64,000 nt of DNA from Sarcocystis neurona (lineage: Eukaryota; Apicomplexa; Conoidasida; Eucoccidiorida; Sarcocystidae). A program made the position numbers and the translations under genes. This document shows positions 23,191 to 36,010 of the stretch, piece after piece; within the stretch, counting starts at the first letter, position 1; each line of letters opens with the position of its first letter. Where the stretch lies: positions 3,271,615-3,335,614 of the forward strand of contig KL647299.1 of the NCBI GenBank assembly GCA_000727475.1, written 5' to 3'. The notes beneath the pieces were generated by a model. It had not been told where the DNA came from, did not search any database, and saw nothing but the letters and a program-made list of their open reading frames with translations.

Positions 23191-23566
23191 TGAAGCGCTG
23201 CTCGCTCAATGATTATAGATACAATTTCGCTGCTATCGACTTCAAATACATGTGAAAGTCAGAACGGACGTTTTGTCTTGTTACTTATGATCTCCTTCCA
23301 TGCAAAGCCTTCTTTTGAATTCAACATTTGTCGTCCGTACTGTCCTATTCTACGATGCTCCGGTCAGTATACGGTCCACTGAGATTTTTTGTTCATGCCG
23401 AAAGACTGCTCCTGGAGAGCCACCAGCTACAAGTACTGCCTGCCCACAGGCCGTCGCACCACCGAAATGCCACGGGGCTGGAGTTCTGGTTCTGTTTAGA
23501 ATTGCTGGTACACAACCGTTTCTCGTCTCTTCTTTCTTCGCGTCGCTGATGGGTGAGAGTTTGGGA

Positions 23567-23644
23567 CGGCAACCACCACAAAGCGGCAACCGCCACAGAG
23601 CGGCAACCGCCACAGAGCGGCAACCGCCACAAAGCGGTAACCGA
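23567..23644. repeat. 17-bp tandem repeat, four full units plus a partial
   Basis: Units close to cggcaaccgccacagag start at 23567, 23584, 23601 and 23618, with a diverged partial copy at 23635. The 17-bp period is not a multiple of three, so the array is unlikely to be selected as coding sequence. Confidence 0.9.
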
Positions 23645-23649
23645 CCGCC

Positions 23650-25610
23650 TCACAGCATCGGTACGGCACTGGAAACTTAGGGTTGACTTCGTAGCAGCTT
23701 GCACCGCTCTCGGTGATGGGCTACCAGTGTTCCTTCCGCTGGTCGTGGCACGTGGTGGTGGCTTGTTTTGCTGCATCTGGAAGATGCGTCCTACCTGGTG
23801 ATTCGGTCATTCGAGTACAGCTGCAGCGGCTCTACATCGTGGCTAGTAGCCGCCTCCGCGCGGCTCGTGCTGCTGTCCGGCCGCCTTCAGTCTCCCGGTA
23901 CGCGTGCCGTTGCAAGGAGGGGGGGCCTCGCTGGTACATCATCGTTGAACAGGAAGTTGTTGTTGTGCTCTAGGTGGCATTTTGACGCGTCGTGGGTGGT
24001 CTGATGCCGCTACGGCTTCTCGGAACACTGGCCCACTCAGCTGGAGCGTGACGACTTTACTGGTAGCAGCCAGGCAGCACCGGCCTCCAATTATACCGGA
24101 GCCGCCACAGTAGAGACGCGAGCCAAGGCGGTTTGGAAGTTTGCGTGTCGCTATTGGGCGTTTGTGGAGAGCATCCTGCTCCGGACGAACAGGGCATAAC
24201 TTATTTTCCTTTGATTCCTTGATTTGTTTCCCGTTTGAAGTGTGCGTTTGGGGGATCGTATGTGGTCAATGGCTTCAACCAAAGTGGTCTGCTTTACCAA
24301 TATCTTCCTTCACGCACAACGCCTCTCTGAGGTACCAACGCATATGTGACGGCGGTTGATCTCTCAAAACTTCAACCACAACGGGCAGGAGGAGAGAGAC
24401 GAGTACGCGGCTCGGCCGCAGCCGCCGCCAGCGGTAAAGTCCGTGTCCTGTGCGCTGGTTTTCGGACCATCAGCAGGAACGGTCACCATTAAATTGTTTC
24501 ACAGTTTGGATGTCTCCGCCACGCAGGACAAAGTTAAGTTTTACTTTCCAGGCGCCGCTGGTGTATTATACGTTGCTTGTTTCGAGCTGGAAATCAGTAC
24601 GTACCGAAAGAGGAGGCGTGTTTCTAGCAAGACCACGACGCCTTTGCAGGAAAACCAGTGCGAACAGCAGTAGGGGCAGCGCGGTGAACTCACAGCAGCG
24701 TTGTATGGCGCTTTACATAATGGGCTTTAAAGCAGCAGCTTTACGTTGTTAGGAACCGAACGATCAACCAGCAGCGGCTCGTGGAAGTAGTGCCTGTGGG
24801 CGGCGTCTCTTACGATGCCCCTGTGTTGCATACTACGCAGAGCCCTCGAGTCGTTCATTTATTACTCCTGCTATACTACACTTGTACAGCCCCGTCAAAC
24901 CTTACGCTTCAAAGCCTGGGGGGAAGGCGGAGTTGTGAACACTGCGTCTCGCGACTAAGTATCCGTGCAGAATAAACACCGCGTTGTAGTAGAGCGCGTG
25001 ATCTGCGTGCTGCCGACGGTCTCTCCGTCTCACTATTTTTGACAGATTTACAGCAAATTATTATATTGTGTCCCACGTGCCGACCTCAAAGGTACGCTGC
25101 AGTGGGAGGTCCGCTTTCTATTTGGAGTACTTACCGTGCGATTACACGAGCTTGGTGGCAGTGACTACTACCTAAATCAGTTGTGCTAGCCTCGTACCGT
25201 TACACCAGGGAGAACCCAGCAACAGCAGCCGTGTATCACACGTCGGGTTCAGTCCGCGGACCAGTCTTTGTCCCCGTTGTTTGAGAACGGATGTCTTCCG
25301 AATCCCAACACGAGAGGGTCTTATCGTGCGAACGGTTGAAGGTGTACCTTCGAATTCGTTCTATCGAAATTGACGAAATACCAACTCCGATTATTGCGTA
25401 TGGGGAACATTCGAGGATAGAAGTATTTTAAATTCAACGAGTGACCACCCTAGTACTGCTAAAGGATACGGTCCAGAGGTTCACCAAAGCTCCACGTGCG
25501 TTTTCCGAAAGAAGATTTTATCTTCCCACGGCTCAACGGTTGTACGGAGGATGTGGACTAGTTTCTGCAGCTGTCGCCCGGATCAGCAATGGATCACTCG
25601 AACCTGTAAG
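23650..25610. other. Complex sequence without a recognisable gene
   Basis: Both strands carry only moderate open frames, for example plus-strand 23713-23973 and 24356-24673. They have ordinary composition but no motif that I recognise, no clear splice partners and no repeats. This may be further decayed mobile-element sequence between the two integrase-like fragments. Confidence 0.45.
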
Positions 25611-25613
25611 GAG

Positions 25614-27500
25614 CTAAGCTTTAGTGTGGCGTTCCGTTACGTGTGCGGAGGTAGTGTGATCCGTACTGCGGTGTGAGTAGGCGGTGTCGAGAGTAGTCGT
25701 GGATGGGGATCGTAGGGCGAAGGATACCATGGGATGCACGTGAAAGTTGGAATTTGACTTGGGCGCGGGAGCACCGGTTGTCGAATGAACTGCGACTGAG
25801 GACAAGGGAGGCGTCAGGCGCGTCAGGAACACGCCGTTTTTTACGCATGGCGTTGTTTGCGCTTTGATGAGATCTCCTACTTGGAAGCTATTTTGGCGCA
25901 TTCAGAAGGACGGACACCAAAGTGAATGCACACATACACACGTGTGTGTACGCAATATATATACATACGTAGGGGGTAATTTATAGGTGAACACGTACGT
26001 TTCCGTATGCGTGTGTGCGTTTCTTATTATGCAGAGGCTGTTTTCGTGTGTTATTTCAGTGCCGTTTTGAGGGAGAGTTGTACTTGTATTCAGGTGTTCA
26101 TGCATACCATGACTTTACCGGTAACTCTGGTACTCTTGGAAGTAAAGACGTCATCTCAACGCAGTGGTCAGCTGAGAAACCTTGTAGGTTCAGTAGAGAA
26201 GCATTTTACTGCTGAAGCGTTTGCAGACATGCGGGTACTCCGGCATGCGTAGGGAGGCCAAAATGATTTTGTCCTCTGTGTGTGTGTGTGTGTGTGTGTG
26301 TGGCTTTGCTTTGTTCCACAGTCGTAGCCGACCCTAACAAAGGCAACGAATAATTGTTATTCTGGAGAGGGGCTGTGTCTCCAGAGGTTCCAGCTGCAAT
26401 ATCGTACTCGGAGACTTGAAAAGAAAAAGCTTGGTTTGGAACGAAAGCGTGGTTGTGAAGGATACTGGCTGGACGCGTGACACCGTGATAAGTGTTCGGT
26501 GCCAGTGTGCAGCTCTGTAGGAACAACGCCTACACCAGCGTATCATCACTGATGCCGTGGGCACAGTTGAAGAAACTGAACATTGGGTGGTGGACTGCGG
26601 TGATCGTAGTATTTATTCCTACGTAGTGTGTCTAGACAAAAGGACTGCCATTTTGTTGTTTGTTGAAATCAGTCAAGTCAGCTCGCGTGTCGCTGTGGTA
26701 CGGTGTTGCTGGGATGTCAAGACTGAACGTCGGCTGGCACGCCAATGTATGCACACGTACATGACAACGTGAAGCTGCCTATCCGCGCACTGGCGAACTC
26801 AAATAAATGGGCACACGTTTCGACCAGAGCTGGCACTAGTCGATGCGACTAACTTCAGGGATCTACATCTGCGGATGGCTACCGAAAGAGGTCCAGAGGC
26901 GGATTCGTAGGCAACAGTTGCTGGGTACCATTTTAAGAGGTGAGGTTCGTGTGCGACTACTACACCGGTGTAGAGGGTTTTTTTGGGTTGACGGAGAACA
27001 GTTTTTTAGCCAGAGAGCGGTTTCGTTGACAGTCTCCACTCCGTTCCCGACAGGATTTTCAAATGAAACTTTATTCCAGCTCTGTGGGCAAGATATCCAT
27101 TCTAGGCGGTGGGACGTAGTGGCGCTTTCAGAGGAGGAAATCAAAGTTTTATATAGAAGTTCCACGCAGTCTGTTGAATTCCTGCAGCGGTTTTAGAGGA
27201 GGAAATCAAAGTTTTATATAGAAGTTCCACGCAGTCTGTTGAATTCCTGCAGCGGTTTTATGGTAAAGATTCTGAAACGTTTTGTCGTCATCGATTCGCT
27301 AAACTGCGTGTTTCACTACGGGGAGGACGCGCTGGAGCTCTGCAGTTTGTAGCGATTTGCAAAACGCAGCCTGTTGATTACTGACAGCCCGCGTTTTCCG
27401 ACACTGGAAGTTCATCAACGGACGACAGCGCTTTTCCGGCGCGTTGAGTTCCGTCATTTTCCACGTTGAATACGAGGCGTTCCCAACTCCGAAGAAAGCA
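25614..27500 (-). mobile_element. Second decayed LTR-retrotransposon copy: RNase H-like to integrase C-terminal-like (minus strand)
   Basis: At about 27378-27480 the minus strand reads NVENDGTQRAGKALSSVDEL and SENAGCQ. This resembles the RNase H region of Ty3/gypsy polyproteins, where D-G-x-x-R-x-(I/V)-x-(F/Y)-x-S-R-x-L precedes a conserved E near the strand end. About 1.6 kb further along the same strand, at 25790-25901, it reads NSFQVGDLIKAQTT and then RLTPPL, like the F-x-V-G-D-x-V and K-L-x-P-P-x motifs at the integrase C-terminus. Order and spacing fit one element. The intervening core is not recognisable and is frameshifted, and I could not place reverse transcriptase or LTRs. A GT microsatellite (26278-26301) and a perfect 65-bp duplication lie inside. 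Confidence 0.4.
27131..27260. repeat. Perfect 65-bp tandem duplication
   Basis: The block beginning gaggaggaaatcaaag at 27131 is repeated exactly from 27196 to 27260. Because 65 is not a multiple of three, the duplication shifts the plus-strand frame that runs in from 26843. If the second copy is ignored, that frame would stay open further, so the duplication is recent relative to the decay of the surrounding sequence. Confidence 0.97.
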
Positions 27501-29228
27501 GGACCAGAAAACGGGTTCGCGATTCGGGATGATACGGAGAGACCGTTCTAGGTGCACAGCATGTGGATACGCAGCAGCGTTCCAGGAATAATCACCGGTG
27601 ATGGTGTTCCAGCCCGGTGAGCCGCAGGACTCCGGGCCTGCGGCATCTGCTTGCGTAGGAGAAGGGCCTGCGTACTGCGCATATATGACTTGTTTTTCAG
27701 GTAGGCAAATGGAGAACATCGGTATTCTCTCCACGCAGGGACTGGATACTCCTGTAATTACAGCTGCTTGTGCATACGCACCTCATTCAACTGTGTCGAT
27801 GAGGGGGTCCGCTTTTCTTGCTGAAGGGTGCGTGTGTATTGTAATCGAATGCAGCAGAACAGCTGAGACATCAGCATTGTTTTTAGGTGATAAATTGTAC
27901 ATAGGACACGGACATCCGAGATGTATTCATTGCACGTGGGGAACCCAGAGCGCGCTGCAGTGTGTACCACTTCGTAACACAAGCTTTTCCAAGTGTTTTC
28001 GCTATTGTGTGACTGTCTCCGTACGTCTCCACCACATTTCACATTAACGTGCTCCGCACTGATAAGCATTCCTGGGCGTGCAGGCAGCACAGCAGAGGCA
28101 GAACAAGCATACAGACGGGTGTGTCTAAGCGTGTGTTGCGTGTTTTGGCCTATTGAGCGCGAGGATGACACTACGTCTTGTAATAGGTGGCAATCGCACT
28201 CTGCGGACAAGGCTGCGTATCAGCCGGAGTATCCACTTTCAGGTATACTAGGTGCTGACATATACACTCACGAACATCGGTGTGAGGGCAGCCGCTGTGA
28301 GTGGTGGACGTATACACCATACAGAAGGGACGTACAAATGTGAACTACTCACTCGATCTTGAAAGGCAAGAGGGTGGTCGTCTTCCAGTACATGTGTCGG
28401 GTCTCTGAAGGAGAATCCTGCGTTAGAGTGCTTGTGCATTATGTACAGAACACCGCGTAAATTAAAGCACGTTTATATCTTTGGAACCAATAAAACCAGA
28501 CAACAATGACAATGACGTTTCTCGTCACGTGATGGTCAAATAGTTCGTCAGGTATACTGATGCAGGACCAGAACGAGCAGCACATATGCAATGTGACCCG
28601 GGAAGGCAGCAACGGCATACTAGCAGTCGAGGCGGGAAGTGAAAAGGGATATGTTTCAAGGGGAACTGACGAAGACAGACAGGAAGCCAACGGGTTGAAG
28701 ACGAAGAACCTGCAACAACAAAGACTACCGAGGATTTGAAGAAGAAGCGTCTTGTAACTGCGTTCTGACGTGAGGGGCTTGTACCGGAGCAGTGCCACTT
28801 GAGAAGGTGCAGTCAGTGATCCTACTGCAGCTGCCGTATTGCACAGTACAAGCTAACTTCACAACTACCAGTGGTCCACAACACTGGGACAATATTGCTG
28901 TTTTTGCTTATACGCTGCACTGCGTCGTCTTTTGCGGAAACCGTGAAGCTATAGGGCTCCAAAAGCAGCAACTCAGCGTGGCCGGCAGCCACCAGAACTG
29001 GGCGGATAACGAGAGCTTGCTAGGTGCGCAACACGATCTCACGCAGTGTGATAACACACACAAGGCGCGGCAGCCTCAGCAGCGATAGGTTTTTTTAAAG
29101 GAGGGTCTAGAAATTGGTGCCACCGCAGCGCAGGCGTAAGCGCGGGCGCAACGGTGGCTCTGGAGCAACGAAGTACGTATTTGCACGACACGTCGTCGCA
29201 GTTCCAGTACAACGGCGGTGCTGCAACT
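27501..29228. other. Spacer upstream of the CCCH gene
   Basis: I recognise no gene here. Moderate open frames occur on both strands (plus 27598-28047 and 28792-29088; minus 27758-28210 and 28439-28798) without family motifs. The promoter and any non-coding first exon of the CCCH gene must lie in the distal part, but no element can be named. Confidence 0.5.
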
Positions 29229-32200
29229 ATGAACAAAAACAAGAAGAAAGGAGCCAAAGGGTGCGGGTGTATACCCACCAGTGGAGGTGGAAACAGCGGT
29301 GACCGGGAACGGCTGAAGATTGGAGGGTCCGCACAGGCGCACGTCCAGGAAGGAGGGTCTAATAGCGATCGACCAGTCACGACCAAACACACGGGGACCG
29401 CTGGAGAGGGCCTGACGGAAGGTAGGCAGGTGAGCTCCTCTTGCCAACCACAAGAGCAAAGTCCGAGCGGGCGCGTAGGGTCGCGAGGTAGTGCAACCCC
29501 TGGCAACGCGTGGGACGTGACAACACGCGTCGAGAGTGGCAGCGCCAGTTGCGGAAGTGCGGTGGTTACTGCTGCAGAGAAGGGTGAGGGGCCGAACAGC
29601 ATCGGGACCGTCTTAGGCTTCGGCGTTAAGAGTGACACGGGCCCTGCCGGCGGTAGCAGCGAGAGTGCCGATACCTGCAACAGCGGTAGCATCAAGAGCA
29701 CAACCACAAGCAGTGACCGCAGCAGCAGTAACAGTGGCAGCGACACCAGAGGCAAAAACAGCGGTCGCAAGACCAGCAGCGAAGCCGGCGAGCCGAACGT
29801 CATCAGTGGCACCAACAGCAGCACAAAGGGACTTGCCTCCTGCTGGAAGCGTACCGACGGCAGGAAAAATAGTCGTGCGTACGCCCTCGCCGCAGGAAAG
29901 GCACTGGGGATAATGGACGATAAATTACCACCAGCAGGCACAGAGATAGTAACGGCGGTGCCAAAACAGGACGGTAGCACTTCGAGTGGTGCCCCAACCA
30001 AGCAGACGGGAAGCGGCGGGTTGCCACTGGCAGACGAAGAGATGCGAGAGCAACAGGGCAAATCTAGCAACACGAAGATGGGGCAGCAGCCGGCTGCACT
30101 ACAGCGCGCGCAAGTAGGACTGCAAGAGGAGGAGTTCACGAGAAGCAACTCCAGCGCGGATGCATCTAACGAACTCGCTGACAACACGGCGGTTCTGGCC
30201 AATTTTTTGCAATGGCAACAACAGGCGGCTCCCATCGACAGCACAGGCGACGGATCGCTGAACGGCAACACAAGGACTCAAAGCTGCTGGTCCAATAAGC
30301 AGCTACAGACGCAAAAGCCGTGTCAGCTGTTGAGGAGCCAAACCACCACGGAGGGCACAAGCGGGGGGCACGCGCCACTAGGAGAACAACGACAGCTCCT
30401 ACACAGCTATTCGCTCGGCTCCGCTCCCACGCGATCAACAGGCGGAATACGCCCAACAGGAAAAGGACGTGTGCGACACTCATCCTCATTGAGAACAGCT
30501 GCATCAGAAGCAGATGAAAGTCAAACAATGAGAAATAGTGCCCTGGCATTGCAAAGTGCTTTGGTGTCGCTGCTACAAGTCCAAGAGCAGCAGAACGGGG
30601 GCAATGGGAGAACCAGCAAACCCGTCATGCCTCGCAGGTAAGGAGTGAATTTTTCATATGGCTTTCATTGGTGGACACCTTGCCTACCGATGCACCTTCA
30701 GGTCGGCTGGCTCACGTGAACAGGTATCGCCCCTCGCAGGCAGAATGTCTGAAGGCCCGCGCCCGGAGCGACAGTGAAATCTTTCAAGAGAAGCTTTGTC
30801 AACGCGGAAGCGATGGGGTATCTTTTGTAGCTCCGGTGTACTTGAACTAGTGTCACCGATGGCGAGAGGCTCATGCCGTGGGGGACTGCTGGGGGGTTAC
30901 ACGTGGTGCTGCTAGTGCGTGGTTGGAGTCCTGTTGGTACGCTGCTGTTGGTGCGTACTGGTGACAGCAGCTGATTGTTCTTCAATACACAGTCGAAGTG
31001 GAGACGCACTGGTGCTTGTGTTCGTCTTTAAAGCCAGAAAAAGGCAACCCCGGTAGCGCTGTGTAGGCGATGTTACTAGAAGGCATATGGGTGTTCTGTG
31101 AATTGTGTGTGACTCTTCTGCCTCCACTGAAGTGTCAGTTGCTGCGACTGGGACAGTGGCCTGCTGAACCCTGCGGGATTGTACACAGATCGCAAATGAT
31201 GTCGGATACTCTTGAGCTGTTCTTGTGGGGGTTTTTGTTTTCGTAGGAATTTGATGTGCACGAGTCTGCTGCGTACGGGGGTGTGTGCGAATCCTGAGCG
31301 GTGCAATTATGCGCACAATCTGCTGGAGCTGCAAAAGAAGCTGGAGCTTCGGAAGACGTCGCTTTGTAAATATTGGCTGAAAGGAAAATGCGAAAACGAC
31401 GACTGCAACTTTGCACACGGCGAGCACGAGTTGCAGTCCACCGATGGCGTCTACAAAACGACCATTTGCAAGTATTGGAAGCAAGGAGCTTGCTACAGTG
31501 GCAGTAACTGTCGACACGCCCACGGCGAGGAGGATCTCAGGCCCGAACGGTGCGTGCACAGGTGTATGACATGCCTCAGACAGACGTCCAATATATCACA
31601 CATTGCCTGCAGGCACATATATATATATATATATGCGGACGGCAACGAATCCGTAATAGTGCGTCAAGTGTTAGTTCTTCACGAAAGGTCTTCAAGGACT
31701 AGACTGTGATCTAATCTGTGTGACTGTAAACGAAGGTCCTTCCCGCCACAGGCTTGCGCACACGCAGTCGTACTGGGTCAGGATGATCTTTTATCCGTCG
31801 CCGCGTTCAACACTGACAGTATCTACATAAACGCTCTAGGCGCATCTGTATACCCATCAGTACAGAATAACGATGTTGTGGCATGTCCTTCAACTTCTCC
31901 ATGCCGACTGGACAGCTGCAACGCAGCAGGATGCCTAACTCGCACATTTGATGCGGAAAAAGGCGCCTCGCGCGACCTTTTCGTATGCGGTGTCTTCTGT
32001 CGTTCGTCTTCAGAGTGGTGAATAGTTTTGGTAGAGAGGAAACAGTTGTACATTTGCTACGGTGATATTTACGTCCTTCGCGTGGATACCACCGATCTGC
32101 AGGCGGTGCACACGCAGGGCACGCTGATACTCCACAATTGTTCATCCCCCCAGGTTGCTAGTTTCCGGATGTTTTCACATGACGAACGTGGCTGCGTGGC

Positions 32201-35166
32201 GCCCCGCTGCTTGCGCTTTTCACAGGTTGCCGCCTCATTTGGAGCGGAAGCGACTGCAACAGTTGCAGAAGGCGCCGTGGCGGTCAAGCAGCTTTACGCC
32301 GAGCACCGGCAACTGCACGTCGGGTACCACGGCCCTGTTCGATCGCACGCAGTCTGCAGTTGACGTGCGCAGAACAGCCGGAAGGTCAGAAGCGGAGGCA
32401 AGCGCTGCTGCTCGTTGCCTGATTTCGAAGAGCCTCACAAACGGCGACCTATCACATCTTCTCGCGTCACTGCACCGTCAGGATCGTGAGGAGCCAGCAA
32501 CCGACATTGCCACTATTGCAGCCCATGTCCTTGCAGACGTCGCAGCCGGTACACGTTCTGCTGAAAACGTGTTGCTGGAGGCGCTGAAAACCCCCACTCG
32601 TGCAGCAGAAAAGTTGAGGCCTGACGATACTGTGATGCCAGACTCCTCTGCGCTTCGTAGCAGTGCTGCTTCTGTATTAAACAGGGTACGCGTCCTCCAC
32701 AAAGAGGATCGTAACGACACTGCTTTAATAGGAAGTACGAAGCAGTCGACACCCACTAGGAAAAACGACGACGTACGGGAGAATGCCGCGCTCTCGCAGA
32801 GCGCTGCTCTGCTAGAAAGAGTTGCTCCAGAAACTGGACTACATCAGGTAGCCCGCCTGCTGCAGCTGCGGGATAATCTTCTGCCAGGTGGGATAGGAGT
32901 ACGTGGCCCGCCTCCGGGAATCGACAGCGGAGAACAGCGATCAACTGGCAGTGAAGGGTTAAGAAAAACTGCGGCCGCTGAAGCGGTAGCAGCAGTTTTG
33001 GCGACAACAGAAACTCAAAGAGAAACATTACCATCTACAGAATCGCAGGTGGCAAAACAAGTGGCAATCCATCCGAAGCTGAAAGCTTTGATGTCGAGTA
33101 TCTGTTCCAGTCTCCTGGAACTGCAGCTTGACCCGAACGAATGTGCGGCTGCTGACAACAGAAGCGGTGTCAGTGGCAGCAGTGCCAATGGCAGCGATGA
33201 ACATGACTTTCTGCCGGCGCTTCTCAGCGGCATTAACAATGGGTCTCGGCAGCAGTGCGCCACTGCAGACGTCGCGGAAGTCAGTCAATTCCAGCTCAAC
33301 TGCCGCACCAGCCCCCTCTCAAAAAGCAGCAGGTTTCCGTGCGCAGCAGAGGGGGTGGCAGGAGCGCTGTGTGAGAAACCCCCCGCTGCTGCTACCTTGC
33401 AGCTAGGAAATGACCGTTTCAGCACTGACGCGGCCAGTGGGGTCGCGGGCACCAATGCAACTCGGGGCAGCTGCTTACAAGATATACTAGGCTGCAGGGA
33501 TGTTCTGGGTCGCGTGAGCGCGGTCACTGGGGGGGGCGATCTCGACAGCTTGAGACTGCAGGAGCTCCTAACAGAGCAAGTGGCCCCGATTGCAGGTCCA
33601 CCAGCAGAATTAGAGAGGGTAACTACTTTCCAGACGACGACACTTTCTCCTCCAAGTCGCATAGGAAGCGGCCAGCACCGCGCTGCGAATGCCGTGGCGG
33701 TTTCTCCTACTGGTACTGATCGCGGTGGTGTTGGTTTCGGAAAACACACCGTTGCAGCTCCGGCCCCCGTAGGGCTGGACAGCTACAGCTGTGCTGCGCT
33801 TTTCAACAATAGCGTCTATGCTGGAGCAAGATCAGCAACACCACCGGAGGAGGCGTGCCGCATTTTGGTGCCAGGTGACAGGGCAAGTGTACTACGTACC
33901 GGCGGTGAGTGTAATTCTGCGGACTACAGTGGAACTGCTGCTTCTGCTTTTCCCGGTGCCACGGCAACAGATGCAGGGACGATGAACGACGTTGTTGGCG
34001 GAAGTTTTGGCAGCGCAACAGAAGGAAGCGCGATTGGCATTTCAGGAACAGGAGCCGAAGTGGGGAGCGTCGTCTTCCCTGGGAGCGATAATCGCTTTTC
34101 AAGTGCGTGCTGGCGAGCCACGGACGCAGAGGCTACACTGCTAAACACCCAGCGCAGCAGCAGCACGTTCCAGCTGGACGCCCCTTTAAACAGAACACCA
34201 ACGCTTCCGTCCGTAAGTGATTACGTGGACGACGGCAGTGCTGCAGGAAGGTGCAGAACAGGCACAGACGAGAACGCTGCGTCCACTCGCGGTTCCCACC
34301 ACCATCAGCAGCCGCAGCAGCGCGGGCTCACTGGGTGTCAAGCTGCCGGAGAAATGGACGAAACGAAAGAAAGTGGTCAATCTCTTTGGCCATCGACGCC
34401 CGGGTTCACATTTACTGAACTCTTTGAAAGTGGAGCCCAGGAGTGTTTCGCTGTAGATGATACGTGTGGCGGAGTTGGTGCGGCTGGGGTTGCTAATTCA
34501 GCGGCGGCCCTTCATTTGGGGACCAGCTGCATGAGAAAGCGGAAGGAGGAGCAGCATGAGGTGGTGGCGAGATCTGTGTGGGGACAAACGACTTTCTTCG
34601 AACAAAACAATACCGCGGACACCAGCCTTCAGCCAGTAACGGAGAATCCGGGAGGAATCAACACCCTTTTTGGAAGCGACGTCTTCGCGGAGCTGTCCGA
34701 GTCGGTTGCCGCGCTTCGTATCATGGCAGCAGAGAAGGATCTACGTGTAGGAGGGAAAGGCAGGATGGGTATGCAGCCACTCAAAGAAAATGTGAAGGAA
34801 TCCGAGGAAGATGCTGTGCAATACACACCCGTGAGCAGAGAGGACCGCTGCACCTGTAGTAGCGACAGTGGCGGGGCTTGCGAGATTAGTCGACAGACAT
34901 TCTGTAGCGTCAATGGTGGTGCACATGGCAGCTGCTGCAACATCGACACCGGTGGCGTGACACCGCAACATGATGACGCATCATTTTCCGTTTCCAGCCG
35001 GTGCCTCTCCACGGCAGGAGGAGGGAGATCCCCGTCAGGAGGAGCACCTACTAGCAGTGTCGACTGCGTTAGCCCCAGCGCGCTCTCAGACAGTGGTGGT
35101 TCTGGAAAGATTGAGAGGAAACTACTTGATCTGAGCAGCAGCAGTTCCACTATCTTTCCTCCGTGA
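29229..35166 (+). CDS. CCCH-type zinc-finger protein, three exons, about 1550 residues
   Basis: A probable RNA-binding protein. The exons are 29229-30637, 31247-31549 and 32226-35166. Splice sites are gtaagg/tcgtag and gtgcgt/ttcacag, and both junctions keep phase (CGC AG|G and GAA CG|G). The middle exon encodes three CCCH fingers: C474-X8-C-X5-C-X3-H493, C510-X7-C-X4-C-X3-H527 and C544-X7-C-X5-C-X3-H562. The last two carry the KTSLCKYW / KTTICKYW lead-in typical of TTP-like RNA-binding fingers. The first exon is a Ser/Gly/Thr-rich disordered region. The long last exon is low-complexity Ser/Ala/Gly-rich sequence beginning with a basic helix ([15 protein letters not shown]) and ending [12 protein letters not shown] chose the first in-frame ATG at 29229. 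The frame is open further upstream, so an extra 5' exon is possible. No other domain is seen, so the target RNA and role are unknown. Confidence 0.9.
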
Positions 35167-35879
35167 ACGTGTAGCGGTGTAGAGTTGGAATATGTGGAGC
35201 GCATGAATATCCATCATGAGAAGAGCTCACGGTCTGATAGACAATTGAATCGGGAGTAACACCGGACGGTACTGCGAAGGAGCAGGCACTAGCCTTTGTG
35301 CGACCGATAGCGGTTAGTTCGTCACACGCCCAACAGCAGCAGCAGAACGCTGCACTAGCAGCATCATTTGCACTACGGCGCACTACCAGGTGCCGTATGA
35401 GAGGGGGTGGCAGAGCAACAGGCATCCGCAGCCAACGCAACAAGAGGACCACGCTGGACAGGCTTGCATAGGAGCATCTAAGGCAGGGATGTATGCGCGA
35501 ATAGCGCCGAGTGTTCCGGCACTTTCACGGCAGAAACTGTTTCAGGAGCACGAACAGCATGGAACAACACTTACTGTACTTTGCAAATAGCAGATACACG
35601 CAGCTGCGGAGCCGTAGGGAATTGAAGCGAAGAGCACATTGTGTTTTCCAGCTAATATCAGTCTCACTCTCGAGTTCCGTGAGGTCGCTGTGTGTTGTGG
35701 TGGGGACCGGTAGTAGACGGGAGGGGATGGTCAGGGTCCTCGGGGTCTTTTAAGCTGGAAGACTGGTTCTAGCGTTCATTCCACAAATGTCCTACGGTGT
35801 ACTTTTTTCGTGGGATACCACACTGGGGGAGAGGGGATTTGGCTGCGTTGCCATACGCAACCGGTGTTGGCAGTTTACA

Positions 35880-36010
35880 TGTTTTTCTTGGATTGTAACA
35901 GTTTCTCTTTTATCGAATGTGTATGCAGTAGTCTATTCAGGAGGTGCCGAAACACGTAGCAAGAATTCTCTACTGTCGAATGTGTATACACCGGCGTATT
36001 CAGGGGTGTC
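35880..36010. repeat. Imperfect tandem duplication, period 63 bp
   Basis: The sequence tcgaatgtgtat and its surroundings (ctctttta before it; attcagg then gtgccgaaac/gtgtcgagac after it) occur at 35913 and again at 35976 with scattered substitutions. It has no coding interpretation. Confidence 0.6.
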
